Source of the DNA: an uncultured Gammaproteobacteria bacterium
Lineage (GTDB): Bacteria > Pseudomonadota > Gammaproteobacteria > Arenicellales > UBA868
Reading direction: 5' to 3'
DNA length: 5,646 nt
Assembly: GCA_913051905.1 (NCBI GenBank)
Contig: CAJXBY010000171.1
Span: 1 to 5,646, forward strand
Both the position numbers and the translations under genes were made by a program. Below are positions 1-5,646 of the stretch, in pieces (the first letter of the stretch is position 1; every line of letters starts with the position of its first letter). The notes beneath the pieces are model-generated. The model was not told where the DNA came from. It searched no databases and was given only the letters and a program-made list of their open reading frames with translations.

Positions 1-926
1 GCCGTGACACCACTGGGATCCAGAGGCGGAGAAACCTCGACGACATCGCCGCCAATCAACTCCAGATCCGCCAGTTCGCGGATCAGCCGTTGAGCTTCCC
101 GCATGGTGATACCGCCCGCTTCAGGCGTACCGGTACCCGGCGTGTAGGCGGGGTCCAGACCGTCGACATCAAAACTCAGGTAGACCGGTCCGGTGCCGGC
201 GACCTCCCGCGCCAGTGCGGCCACTTTTTTCCAGCCCAGATCTTCGAACTCCTCGATCGAGATGACCCGCATACCCTGTTGATGCGAGTAGTCGAGTCCA
301 TCGGCAAAGTTCTGCCCCCCCCGTATGCCGATCTGTATGGTTCGGTGTGGGTCGATCAATCCCTCGTCCACCGCCAGCCGGAACGGGGCACCGTGGTGAA
401 ACTTGGAACCGGCAAAAGGCGGCCAGGTATCCGTGTGGGCATCGATATGCACCAACCCCAAGGGCTGATCGAACCGTTGGTTGAGCGCCTTTAATATCGG
501 ATACGTCACCGAGTGATCTCCGCCCACAGCCAGTGGCAGAACCTCCGTCTCTGCGATCACGGAGAAAAATCGGTGAATATCCTCGACGGCACGGTCCAGG
601 TTGAAAAAATCCGTAAACCGAACGTCACCGAGATCGGCAACACGGGCCAGTTCAAAAGGCCGGACATCGGTGGCAACGTTGATGGCTCGCATCAGCGTCG
701 ATTCATTACGCACCTCGCGCGGCCCGTAGCGCGCCCCGGTCCGGCACGTCAGGCCGCCATCATAAGGCACCCCGATGATGCCGATATCGACCTCGCTGAG
801 ATCGGACACCTGCGGCGTCCGCATGAACGTCGCGACCTCGCTGAAACGTAGCCCCTGCATGGGCTCGTACGTTTCTCCGGTGATATCTCTCCGCTGGTAA
901 AACGAGCGATGCTCAGTCGATGCCAT
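1..926 (-). CDS. Ureohydrolase of the agmatinase/guanidinobutyrase type (3'-truncated by window edge)
   Basis: This is a Mn-dependent ureohydrolase of the arginase/agmatinase superfamily, expected to hydrolyse a guanidino compound to urea plus an amine in the cytoplasm. I translated 308 residues; family members are about 310-320, so only the C-terminal tail is missing. The metal-binding set is complete: GGDHS (H138), DAHTD (D162, H164, D166) and SFDVDGLD (D253, D255), followed by PGTGTPEAGG (263-272) and DVVEVSPP (294-301). The PGTGTPE signature is typical of agmatinases and guanidinobutyrases, not of HutG-type formimidoylglutamases, which as I recall have a different loop there. The start is the ATG at 924-926: AGGGGA lies 7 bases upstream (934-939) and an in-frame stop at 948-950 excludes a longer form. 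It is third in the hutF-hutH direction, 154 bases after hutH. Substrate is unresolved: 4-guanidinobutyrate, 3-guanidinopropionate, agmatine or guanidine are possible. The family is certain; the substrate is not. Confidence 0.93.
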   Translation of the reverse strand, partial: MASTEHRSFYQRRDITGETYEPMQGLRFSEVATFMRTPQVSDLSEVDIGIIGVPYDGGLTCRTGARYGPREVRNESTLMRAINVATDVRPFELARVADLGDVRFTDFFNLDRAVEDIHRFFSVIAETEVLPLAVGGDHSVTYPILKALNQRFDQPLGLVHIDAHTDTWPPFAGSKFHHGAPFRLAVDEGLIDPHRTIQIGIRGGQNFADGLDYSHQQGMRVISIEEFEDLGWKKVAALAREVAGTGPVYLSFDVDGLDPAYTPGTGTPEAGGITMREAQRLIRELADLELIGGDVVEVSPPLDPSGVT

Positions 927-951
927 GTTGTTGTCCCCTGGTTTGCTCTAC

Positions 952-971
952 GACCGCATCAGCAAGCGGTC
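952..971. repeat. Inverted repeat in the hutH-ureohydrolase spacer
   Basis: GACCGC (952-957) and GCGGTC (966-971) form a perfect 6-bp stem around an 8-base loop. The repeat sits 25 bases upstream of the ureohydrolase start, inside the 154-base spacer that follows hutH. On the minus strand no T-run follows it, so it does not look like a standard intrinsic terminator for hutH. On the plus strand it is followed by a T-rich stretch, but no gene ends there. It could be an mRNA hairpin affecting processing or expression of the downstream gene, an operator, or chance. Confidence 0.3.
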
Positions 972-1080
972 TTGTTTCTGCTCACGGGTGGTTTGCAGCG
1001 CGGTCTGTCTGCTGGCCGCCGGACCAAACCCGAATTCTAAAGAGGGCGCTTTGTCGACGCACGCCTTGCTGAGTTACTGC

Positions 1081-2634
1081 TCAGCCGATGTCCTGCACTG
1101 CGTGACGCAGTGCATCCAGCGGCGCAACAGGAACCAGTGCGGCCAGTTTGCCGCTGTCAATCAGCGCCCCCGCCGCTTCAATATCCGGATGCATCGTACG
1201 GTCCCTCGACCACTCCGGCACCGAGCGACGAAGGATCGCGTGAGCCTGCTCTATGAGAGCCGAAGATTTCAGGGGCCGGCGTAAAGAGATGCCCTGGGCT
1301 GCCGCCAGGTACTCGATGGCAAGTATCGAACCGGTGTTGTCATTCATCGCTCCGAGCCGTCTGGCAGCGAACGTTGCCATACTGACATGATCCTCCTGAT
1401 TGGCCGACGTGGGCAGGCTGTCGACGGATGCCGGGTGGGCAAGGCTTTTGTTCTCCGATGCGAGCGCCGCGGCCGTAACGTGGGCCATCATGAAACCGGA
1501 ATCCAGTCCGGCTCGCGGCGTAAGGAAGGGCGGCAACGCACTGATGCTGGAATCGATCAGCATCGCGACCCGCCGTTCGGCAAGGGACCCGGTCTCTGCA
1601 ATGGCAAGCGCCATATTGTCAGCGACCATGGCAACGGGCTCGGCGTGAAAATTCCCCCCAGACAGCACTTCGCCGGTCTGGCGGCAAATCAGCGGGTTGT
1701 CTGAAACCGAATTGGCTTCCCGCTCCAGTACCCGTGCGGCGTGGCCCAGCTGTTCCAGACAGGCCCCGAGCACCTGGGGCTGACACCGCAGGGAATACGG
1801 ATCCTGGACCCGGTCACAGTCGGCATGGGAACGATTGATTTCACTGTCGTTGAGGAGAACGCGATACAGCCTGGCGATCTCCCGTTGTCCCGGATGGGGC
1901 CTTAAGTGGTGAATGCGCTCATCGAACGGTACGTAACTCCCGAGCGCCGCCTCGACAGCCATCGCTCCGGTCACGAGTGCCGAGGCCAGGTTGCGTTCCG
2001 CGGTGAAAAGCGCGTCTATGGCGAGCGCTGTGGAGATCTGGGTACCGTTCACCAGTGCTAGTCCCTCCTTAGCCTCGAGGACCAACGGGTCCAGACCCCT
2101 CATCTGCAGGGCTTTGGCCGCGGGGTGTCTCTTGCCGTCGACGAAGACCTCGCCTTCACCGATGAGCGGCAGGCTGAGGTGTGCCAGCGGGGCGAGATCA
2201 CCGGACGCCCCGACTGAGCCCTTTTCCGGGATCACCGGTATGAGGTCATCCGAGAGCAGGTGCAACAGCCCTTTGACGATTTCGGGACGCACACCGGAAT
2301 AGCCCTGGGCAAGGCTCAGCGCCTTGAGCGCCAGAGCAAGACGAACCACGGGAATGGGTATCGGATTACCGACACCGGCCGCGTGCGACCGGACCAGGTT
2401 TTGCTGAAGTGTGGTGACATCGGCCGTCTCGATCCTTGTTTGGGAAAGCTTCCCGACACCCGTGTTGATCCCGTAGGCCGGTTCAGCCGCGGCGACCGCT
2501 TTTTCCAGCCACGCATGGCCCTCCCGCGTGGCCACCCAGACGCTGTCCGGAAGACTGATCCGCACCCGTTCCGATCTCAGGACCCTAATCTGGTCGAGGG
2601 TCAGTTCCGCCGCTTCCAGTTTTATTTCATTCAT
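1081..2634 (-). CDS. hutH: Histidine ammonia-lyase (histidase)
   Basis: This enzyme catalyses the first step of histidine catabolism, non-oxidative deamination of L-histidine to trans-urocanate and ammonia, as a cytoplasmic homotetramer. At 517 residues it is close to the usual length of about 510. The Ala-Ser-Gly triplet that cyclises into the MIO electrophile is at 143-145 within GSVGASGDLAPL. The other active-site positions are present: Y54 in YGINTGVG, H84 in SHAAGVG, N196 in NGTQ, Y280 and R283 in DPYSLRCQPQ, and E414 in NQEDHVSM. S83-H84 and E414 mark a histidase rather than a phenylalanine or tyrosine lyase. The ATG at 2632-2634 is preceded by AAGGGAG (2641-2647) with 6 bases between, a strong ribosome-binding site. 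It lies 37 bases downstream of the hutF stop and must be co-transcribed with it. No frameshift or missing catalytic residue is seen. Confidence 0.97.
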   Translation of the reverse strand: MNEIKLEAAELTLDQIRVLRSERVRISLPDSVWVATREGHAWLEKAVAAAEPAYGINTGVGKLSQTRIETADVTTLQQNLVRSHAAGVGNPIPIPVVRLALALKALSLAQGYSGVRPEIVKGLLHLLSDDLIPVIPEKGSVGASGDLAPLAHLSLPLIGEGEVFVDGKRHPAAKALQMRGLDPLVLEAKEGLALVNGTQISTALAIDALFTAERNLASALVTGAMAVEAALGSYVPFDERIHHLRPHPGQREIARLYRVLLNDSEINRSHADCDRVQDPYSLRCQPQVLGACLEQLGHAARVLEREANSVSDNPLICRQTGEVLSGGNFHAEPVAMVADNMALAIAETGSLAERRVAMLIDSSISALPPFLTPRAGLDSGFMMAHVTAAALASENKSLAHPASVDSLPTSANQEDHVSMATFAARRLGAMNDNTGSILAIEYLAAAQGISLRRPLKSSALIEQAHAILRRSVPEWSRDRTMHPDIEAAGALIDSGKLAALVPVAPLDALRHAVQDIG

Positions 2635-2664
2635 TCTTGGCTCCCTTGTAACTGCAGGTGGACA

Positions 2665-2680
2665 GACACCCTCAGGTGTC
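2665..2680. repeat. Inverted repeat spanning the hutF stop codon
   Basis: GACACC (2665-2670) and GGTGTC (2675-2680) are perfect 6-bp arms around a 4-base loop. The hutF stop codon (TGA on the minus strand, 2672-2674) falls within the loop, and the hutH ribosome-binding site begins 17 bases beyond the hairpin. No U-run follows on the minus strand, so it is unlikely to be a full terminator. A hairpin here could influence mRNA stability or translational coupling between hutF and hutH. The arms are seen directly; any function is inference. Confidence 0.4.
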
Positions 2681-4072
2681 GTTCAGGGTCGCAACCACCT
2701 GCTGGAAAGGTAACGCGGCGGATTCCAGCAGGGCATGCACACCATCGACCACCACGTGCTGGCCGCCGACGATGACGTTGGATACATCACCAGTCCTTGA
2801 TCCTGCAAAAATCCAGCTGTCCAGCACCTGGTCCGACGATAACGCCGCGAGGTCCGCATGACTGTTGTCAAGCTCCAGGAGGTCTGCCCGAGCGCCGGGA
2901 ACCAGCCCCCAGGTGCCCTCGCCCAGTGCCCGGTTGCCGCCTGCCAGTGCAAGCTCGACGAGCGAACGTCCGACACTGCCCTCATCGTCTTTTACCAGCA
3001 CCGTACGTCGCTGCAGGCTGAGTCTTTGTGCATATTCGAGCAACTTGAGTTCTTCCGACGGGGCGGTACACACCTGGCTGTCTGAACCGATACCAAAACA
3101 TCCGCCACTCTGCAGGAACTCAGCTGTGGGAAAAACACCATCACCCAGATTGGCTTCTGTGGTAGGACAAAGCCCGACCGTCGCATCGCTTTCGACGATC
3201 GATCGAAGTTCGTCCGGCTCCGCGTGTGTGGCATGAACCAGGCACCAGTTTTGATCGACCGGGCAGATCTCGTGCAGCCAGGCGATGGGGGTTCGGCCGT
3301 TCAGTGCCCGGCATTCCACCACCTCTTTCTGCTGTTCGGCGACGTGAATGTGAACGGGTACGCCCGCGGCGAGATTCCCAGCGTCCTGCAAAGTCCGGGT
3401 CAAAACCTCAGGGGCCACCGCGCGCAGGGAGTGGGCCGCAAAGCCGAGGGCTCTGTCCGGATCGTCTGCGCAGTGCAATGCGCAGGCTTGAACCAATTCA
3501 AGATAGTGGTCAGGCAAGGAGAAAAAGCGCTTTTGCACGCCTTGCACGGCCTGGCCGCTAAAACCGCCCCGGCAATACAGTACCGGCAGTAGCGTGATCG
3601 CAATACCGGCCTCCGATGCAGCTTCCAGAAGCCGTGCCGACATCTCGGCGGGATCAGCGTATGGATTTCCAGCCGGATCGTGGTGCAGATAGTGAAACTC
3701 GGCAACTGTGGTGTAGCCGTTCTGCAACATCTGTGAATAGACATAACGGGCCACAGCCTGCAGTTCGTCCGGCCCGAGTCGGGCATTGGCACGGTACATC
3801 CGCTCGCGCCAGCCCCAAAAATCGTCGTGGCCGGCCAGTTTGTGCTCCGTGAGCCCAGCGATGGCGCGCTGGTGTGCGTGGGAGTGCAGATTAGGCATCC
3901 CCGGTATCACGGTACCGTTGAGGTTCAAGTCCACCGGTTTGCCGTCGTCTCCGACGACTGCTGTGATACGGCCCGAGGCGTCCAGCTCAATCACGCAGTA
4001 TTCACACCAGCCCTCGGGGGTAAGCGCCTGAGCACACCGGATTCTGTTTAAGCGCTGCGCCGCAGGTTTCAC
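2672..4072 (-). CDS. hutF: Formimidoylglutamate deiminase (N-formimino-L-glutamate iminohydrolase)
   Basis: This amidohydrolase-superfamily enzyme converts N-formimino-L-glutamate to N-formyl-L-glutamate plus ammonia in the five-step, Pseudomonas-type histidine pathway. The 466 residues show PGMPNLHSHAHQR with the zinc pair H63/H65, FHYLHHDPAG (126-135), HSLRAV (H214, R217), HIHVAEQQKE (zinc H243, E246), CLVHATHA (H280), GLCPTTEANLGDG (300-312) and GSDS with the zinc/catalytic D331. These match the set I recall for Pseudomonas aeruginosa HutF. The start is a GTG (4070-4072); an in-frame TAG at 4085-4087 rules out a longer form and no other start lies before residue 27. A modest AGGA (4083-4086) sits 10 bases upstream. 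The GTG and weak site suggest moderate translation. It is the first gene of the minus-strand run, 37 bases before hutH. One oddity is that the residues after D331 (SQVCTAPSEEL) differ from the SHVSLS-type segment I remember in P. aeruginosa HutF. Confidence 0.94.
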   Translation of the reverse strand: MKPAAQRLNRIRCAQALTPEGWCEYCVIELDASGRITAVVGDDGKPVDLNLNGTVIPGMPNLHSHAHQRAIAGLTEHKLAGHDDFWGWRERMYRANARLGPDELQAVARYVYSQMLQNGYTTVAEFHYLHHDPAGNPYADPAEMSARLLEAASEAGIAITLLPVLYCRGGFSGQAVQGVQKRFFSLPDHYLELVQACALHCADDPDRALGFAAHSLRAVAPEVLTRTLQDAGNLAAGVPVHIHVAEQQKEVVECRALNGRTPIAWLHEICPVDQNWCLVHATHAEPDELRSIVESDATVGLCPTTEANLGDGVFPTAEFLQSGGCFGIGSDSQVCTAPSEELKLLEYAQRLSLQRRTVLVKDDEGSVGRSLVELALAGGNRALGEGTWGLVPGARADLLELDNSHADLAALSSDQVLDSWIFAGSRTGDVSNVIVGGQHVVVDGVHALLESAALPFQQVVATLNDT

Positions 4073-4406
4073 GGCCGCCTGATCCTAAAGACCCCGCCGA
4101 GGGCCGATGTGGAAAAAGTGTTGGGGTTTTCTCTCATGCACATGCCTTCTTTCACCTTGAAGGAAAGTCTTTCTTGTCCGGTCTTTATGGTGGACGAGGG
4201 TGTCCCCTATATCCTAACCTGATTGATCAACTCACTATGAACCCGCCGGTTGTTTTTATCCTTGTTCGTCTTTTTCTTGCTAACCTCTATGCTCGGCAAT
4301 ACGCCCTTGGGGTCAAGCACTACTTGGCGACCAGAAACCTCATCAGTCCACCTTAACCGGAGACGGGGCCTCGCCCAGTCACAAAAAAACGCAAGGAGAC
4401 CAGGAA
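4073..4406. other. Divergent intergenic region between hutF and the AhpD-like gene
   Basis: This 334-base non-coding stretch must hold the promoters for the minus-strand hut genes and for the plus-strand gene at 4407. It is more AT- and pyrimidine-rich than the flanking genes, notably around 4250-4276. Small palindromes include GAAAGTCTTTC (4163-4173), TTGATCAA (4223-4230) and the CTTG/CAAG arms at 4306-4317. GTCTTT is directly repeated at 4167-4172 and 4181-4186. I found no convincing sigma-70 pair with 16-18 base spacing, no sigma-54 element and no HutC-like operator. Short reading frames inside it have no ribosome-binding site or family features. No tRNA or known riboswitch was recognised. 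Confidence 0.6.
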
Positions 4407-5015
4407 ATGCCGTGGATCAAAACAGTGCCGTATGAGGATGCCGAAGGGCGACTGAGAAAGCTTTATGATCGTATAAAAGGTCCGGACGACAACGTAGACA
4501 ACATCATGATGATGCACTCCCTGCGGCCGCATACCCTGGAGGCCCATATGGCGATCTACAAATTCGTCCTTCATCACCCGGATAACACCATTCCAAAGTG
4601 GTTTCTTGAAACACTCGGTGTCTGGGTGAGTTCCCTGAACAACTGTGATTATTGTATCGATCATCACTTTGCCGGCCTCAAAAGGCTGCTGGCGGACGAC
4701 CACAAAGCCCGCGCCATCAAAGCCGCGATAGACGCGCGAGATGTTTCCGGCGCCCCGCTGGACGGTAAGCAGAAACTTGCCATGCAGTATGCGCAGACCC
4801 TGGCCCAGTCACCCTCTACCACCAACGAAACCATGGTCGCAGATCTGCGGGCGGCGGGTTTTGACGATGGCGAGATCCTCGAGATCAACCAGGTGACTTC
4901 TTACTTCTGCTATGCCAACCGAACGGTGCTGGGTCTGGGTTGCTCGACGGAGGGAGACATCATTGGATTGTCTCCAAATAATTCAGATGACCCGGACGAC
5001 TGGTCACACCGATAG
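4407..5015 (+). CDS. AhpD-like/carboxymuconolactone decarboxylase-fold protein (peroxidase-related)
   Basis: This is an all-helical AhpD-like protein of the carboxymuconolactone decarboxylase superfamily, similar to the group annotated as uncharacterised peroxidase-related enzymes. Its 202 residues are a normal full length for that group. The redox centre is intact: E68, then C80 and C83 as NNCDYCIDHH, then H87. This is the E-x11-C-x2-C-x3-H spacing of mycobacterial AhpD, where the two cysteines form the catalytic dithiol and Glu/His relay protons. A disulfide-based peroxidase or oxidoreductase activity is therefore likely, but the physiological substrate and electron donor are unknown. There is no signal peptide, so it is cytoplasmic. 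The ATG is supported by AAGGAG (4393-4398) 8 bases upstream. The C-terminal tail is acidic (DDPDDW). It is transcribed away from hutF and is followed after 77 bases by a PhyH-family gene on the same strand, possibly as an operon. True lactone decarboxylase activity is unlikely given the CxxC. Confidence 0.88.
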   Translation: MPWIKTVPYEDAEGRLRKLYDRIKGPDDNVDNIMMMHSLRPHTLEAHMAIYKFVLHHPDNTIPKWFLETLGVWVSSLNNCDYCIDHHFAGLKRLLADDHKARAIKAAIDARDVSGAPLDGKQKLAMQYAQTLAQSPSTTNETMVADLRAAGFDDGEILEINQVTSYFCYANRTVLGLGCSTEGDIIGLSPNNSDDPDDWSHR

Positions 5016-5092
5016 GGAGGCCCGCCGTTTTTTTGTATTGACCCTGTGGAGTCCAGGCAGCACGTCCGGTTTTTCTATATGCTTATGGCCAG
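5016..5092 (+). other. Spacer between AhpD-like and PhyH-family genes
   Basis: This 77-base spacer holds a GC-rich stretch (5015-5027) followed by seven T residues (5028-5034), which resembles an intrinsic terminator tail. The preceding bases offer only a 3-bp GGG/CCC stem, so I do not call a terminator. A TTGACC at 5038-5043 has no -10 box at proper spacing. Whether the PhyH-family gene has its own promoter or reads through from the AhpD-like gene cannot be told. Confidence 0.35.
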
Positions 5093-5646
5093 ATGACAGC
5101 TGCAGATAATCGACATGTCAGCGACGAATCAGTCGCATCGTTCCAGCGAGATGGCGTCTTATGCCTTCGCGGTGTTTTTAGGCCCTGGGTAGAGGGTGTA
5201 CGGCGAGCTATCGAACAGAACAAACAGTCGCCGAGCTGGCGAGAACGCACCTACCGGCCCGACGATGCCAAGGGAGCGGCTTTTTTTCAGGATTATTGCG
5301 TGTGGTCACGGTTTTCCGGATACCGGGCGCTGGTAGAGGGCTCCCCCATGGCTGCCATGGCGGCTCGGCTGATGGGCTCGGAAACTGCACGGATATTCCA
5401 TGATCACGTCCTCGTTAAAGAACCCGGTAACACGGTCGTCACTCCCTGGCACCACGATCAGCCGTACTACCTCGTCGACGGGGAACAGTCCGTCAGTTTC
5501 TGGGTTACCGTCGATCCAGTCCCCCGGGATCGGAGCGTCGAATATATCGCGACGTCTCACCGGTGGGGAAAAACCTTCAGACCGAAACGGTTCGATGGCA
5601 CCGACCTGTACCCGGATGATTCGACTGAATTCGTGCCCGACATCGA
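5093..5646 (+). CDS. Phytanoyl-CoA dioxygenase (PhyH) family protein, N-terminal part
   Basis: This open frame runs from an ATG at 5093 to the right edge without a stop, giving 184 complete residues of a protein whose family is usually 250-300 long. It belongs to the PhyH family of non-haem Fe(II)/2-oxoglutarate-dependent oxygenases, which hydroxylate small molecules. The visible part includes FQRDGVLCLRGVF (17-29), IFHDHVLVKEPG (101-112), PWHHDQPYY (118-126) with the HxD iron ligands H120 and D122, and SFWVTVDPVPRD with YIATSHRWG (151-159). The distal iron-binding His and the 2-oxoglutarate-binding Arg lie beyond the window. An in-frame TGA at 5039-5041 limits the start; the ATG at 5093 is the only good candidate, though its ribosome-binding site is weak. 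The substrate is unknown. PhyH enzymes act on substrates from phytanoyl-CoA to ectoine, and nothing here decides between them. Confidence 0.87.
   Translation, partial: MTAADNRHVSDESVASFQRDGVLCLRGVFRPWVEGVRRAIEQNKQSPSWRERTYRPDDAKGAAFFQDYCVWSRFSGYRALVEGSPMAAMAARLMGSETARIFHDHVLVKEPGNTVVTPWHHDQPYYLVDGEQSVSFWVTVDPVPRDRSVEYIATSHRWGKTFRPKRFDGTDLYPDDSTEFVPDI

Noticed and set aside
90..851. Two plus-strand reading frames (90-494 and 513-851)
   Set aside because: They lie antisense to the ureohydrolase, whose minus-strand frame has a complete set of metal-binding motifs. The plus-strand products show no family features.
1..926. Formimidoylglutamase (HutG) as the name for the ureohydrolase
   Set aside because: The hut context invites it, but the PGTGTPE and SFDVDGLDP motifs are of the agmatinase/guanidinobutyrase type, and HutF already covers the formiminoglutamate step.
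1010..1045. Internal minus-strand promoter with TAGAAT as -10 upstream of the ureohydrolase
   Set aside because: The best -35-like box (TCGACA) is only 12 bases away, too short for a sigma-70 promoter.
927..1080. Guanidine-sensing riboswitch upstream of the ureohydrolase
   Set aside because: The only clear hairpin (952-971) lacks the ACGR loops of the guanidine-II class, and no larger folded element was recognised.
1081..2634. Phenylalanine or tyrosine ammonia-lyase, or ergothionase
   Set aside because: S83-H84, N196, Y280, R283 and E414 are the histidase set, and the neighbour is HutF.
4174..4435. Small plus-strand proteins at 4174-4356 and 4250-4435
   Set aside because: They have no ribosome-binding site and no recognisable features, and the second overlaps the start of the well-supported AhpD-like gene.
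4353..4703. Minus-strand reading frame over the start of the AhpD-like gene
   Set aside because: It is antisense to a gene with a strong ribosome-binding site and an intact redox motif.
5015..5034. Intrinsic terminator after the AhpD-like gene
   Set aside because: A seven-T run is present, but the preceding bases give only a 3-bp stem, too weak for a normal terminator hairpin.
5208..5560. Minus-strand reading frames at 5208-5390 and 5306-5560
   Set aside because: They are shadows of the plus-strand PhyH-family frame, which carries the HxD motif and conserved flanking segments.

Overview
The window looks like chromosomal DNA of a moderately GC-rich proteobacterium. The best guess is a gammaproteobacterium with a Pseudomonas-type histidine utilisation route, because a HutF deiminase lies beside HutH. 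Nothing marks the region as a phage, transposon, integron or CRISPR locus. Essentially all of it is protein-coding, apart from one 334-base divergent intergenic region and three shorter spacers.

The left 4.07 kb is on the minus strand and reads right to left as hutF (formimidoylglutamate deiminase, GTG start at 4072), hutH (histidine ammonia-lyase, start 2634) and a ureohydrolase of the agmatinase/guanidinobutyrase type (start 926) that runs off the left edge with only its C-terminal tail missing. The hutF-hutH gap is 37 bases, so these two are almost certainly co-transcribed. The hutH-ureohydrolase gap is 154 bases and contains a small inverted repeat, so the third gene may be partly uncoupled. 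HutH removes ammonia from L-histidine to give urocanate. HutF acts two steps further on, turning N-formimino-L-glutamate into N-formyl-L-glutamate plus ammonia. The intermediate enzymes (urocanase HutU, imidazolonepropionase HutI), the final N-formylglutamate deformylase and any HutC-type regulator are not in the window.

Bases 4073-4406 separate the minus-strand hut genes from plus-strand genes and should hold both promoters. I could not identify a convincing -35/-10 pair or a HutC operator in it.

The right part is on the plus strand. A complete 202-residue AhpD-like/carboxymuconolactone-decarboxylase-fold protein (4407-5015) carries an intact E-x11-C-x2-C-x3-H redox motif. After a 77-base spacer comes the first 184 residues of a phytanoyl-CoA dioxygenase (PhyH) family Fe(II)/2-oxoglutarate oxygenase (from 5093), which is cut off by the right edge. 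The role of these two genes, and whether they are linked to histidine catabolism, cannot be decided from the window.

I see no clearly new multi-gene system. The points most worth a second look are the guanidino-type ureohydrolase inside a hut operon that already has HutF, the non-standard residues after the catalytic Asp of HutF, and the redox and oxygenase neighbours across the divergent promoter region.
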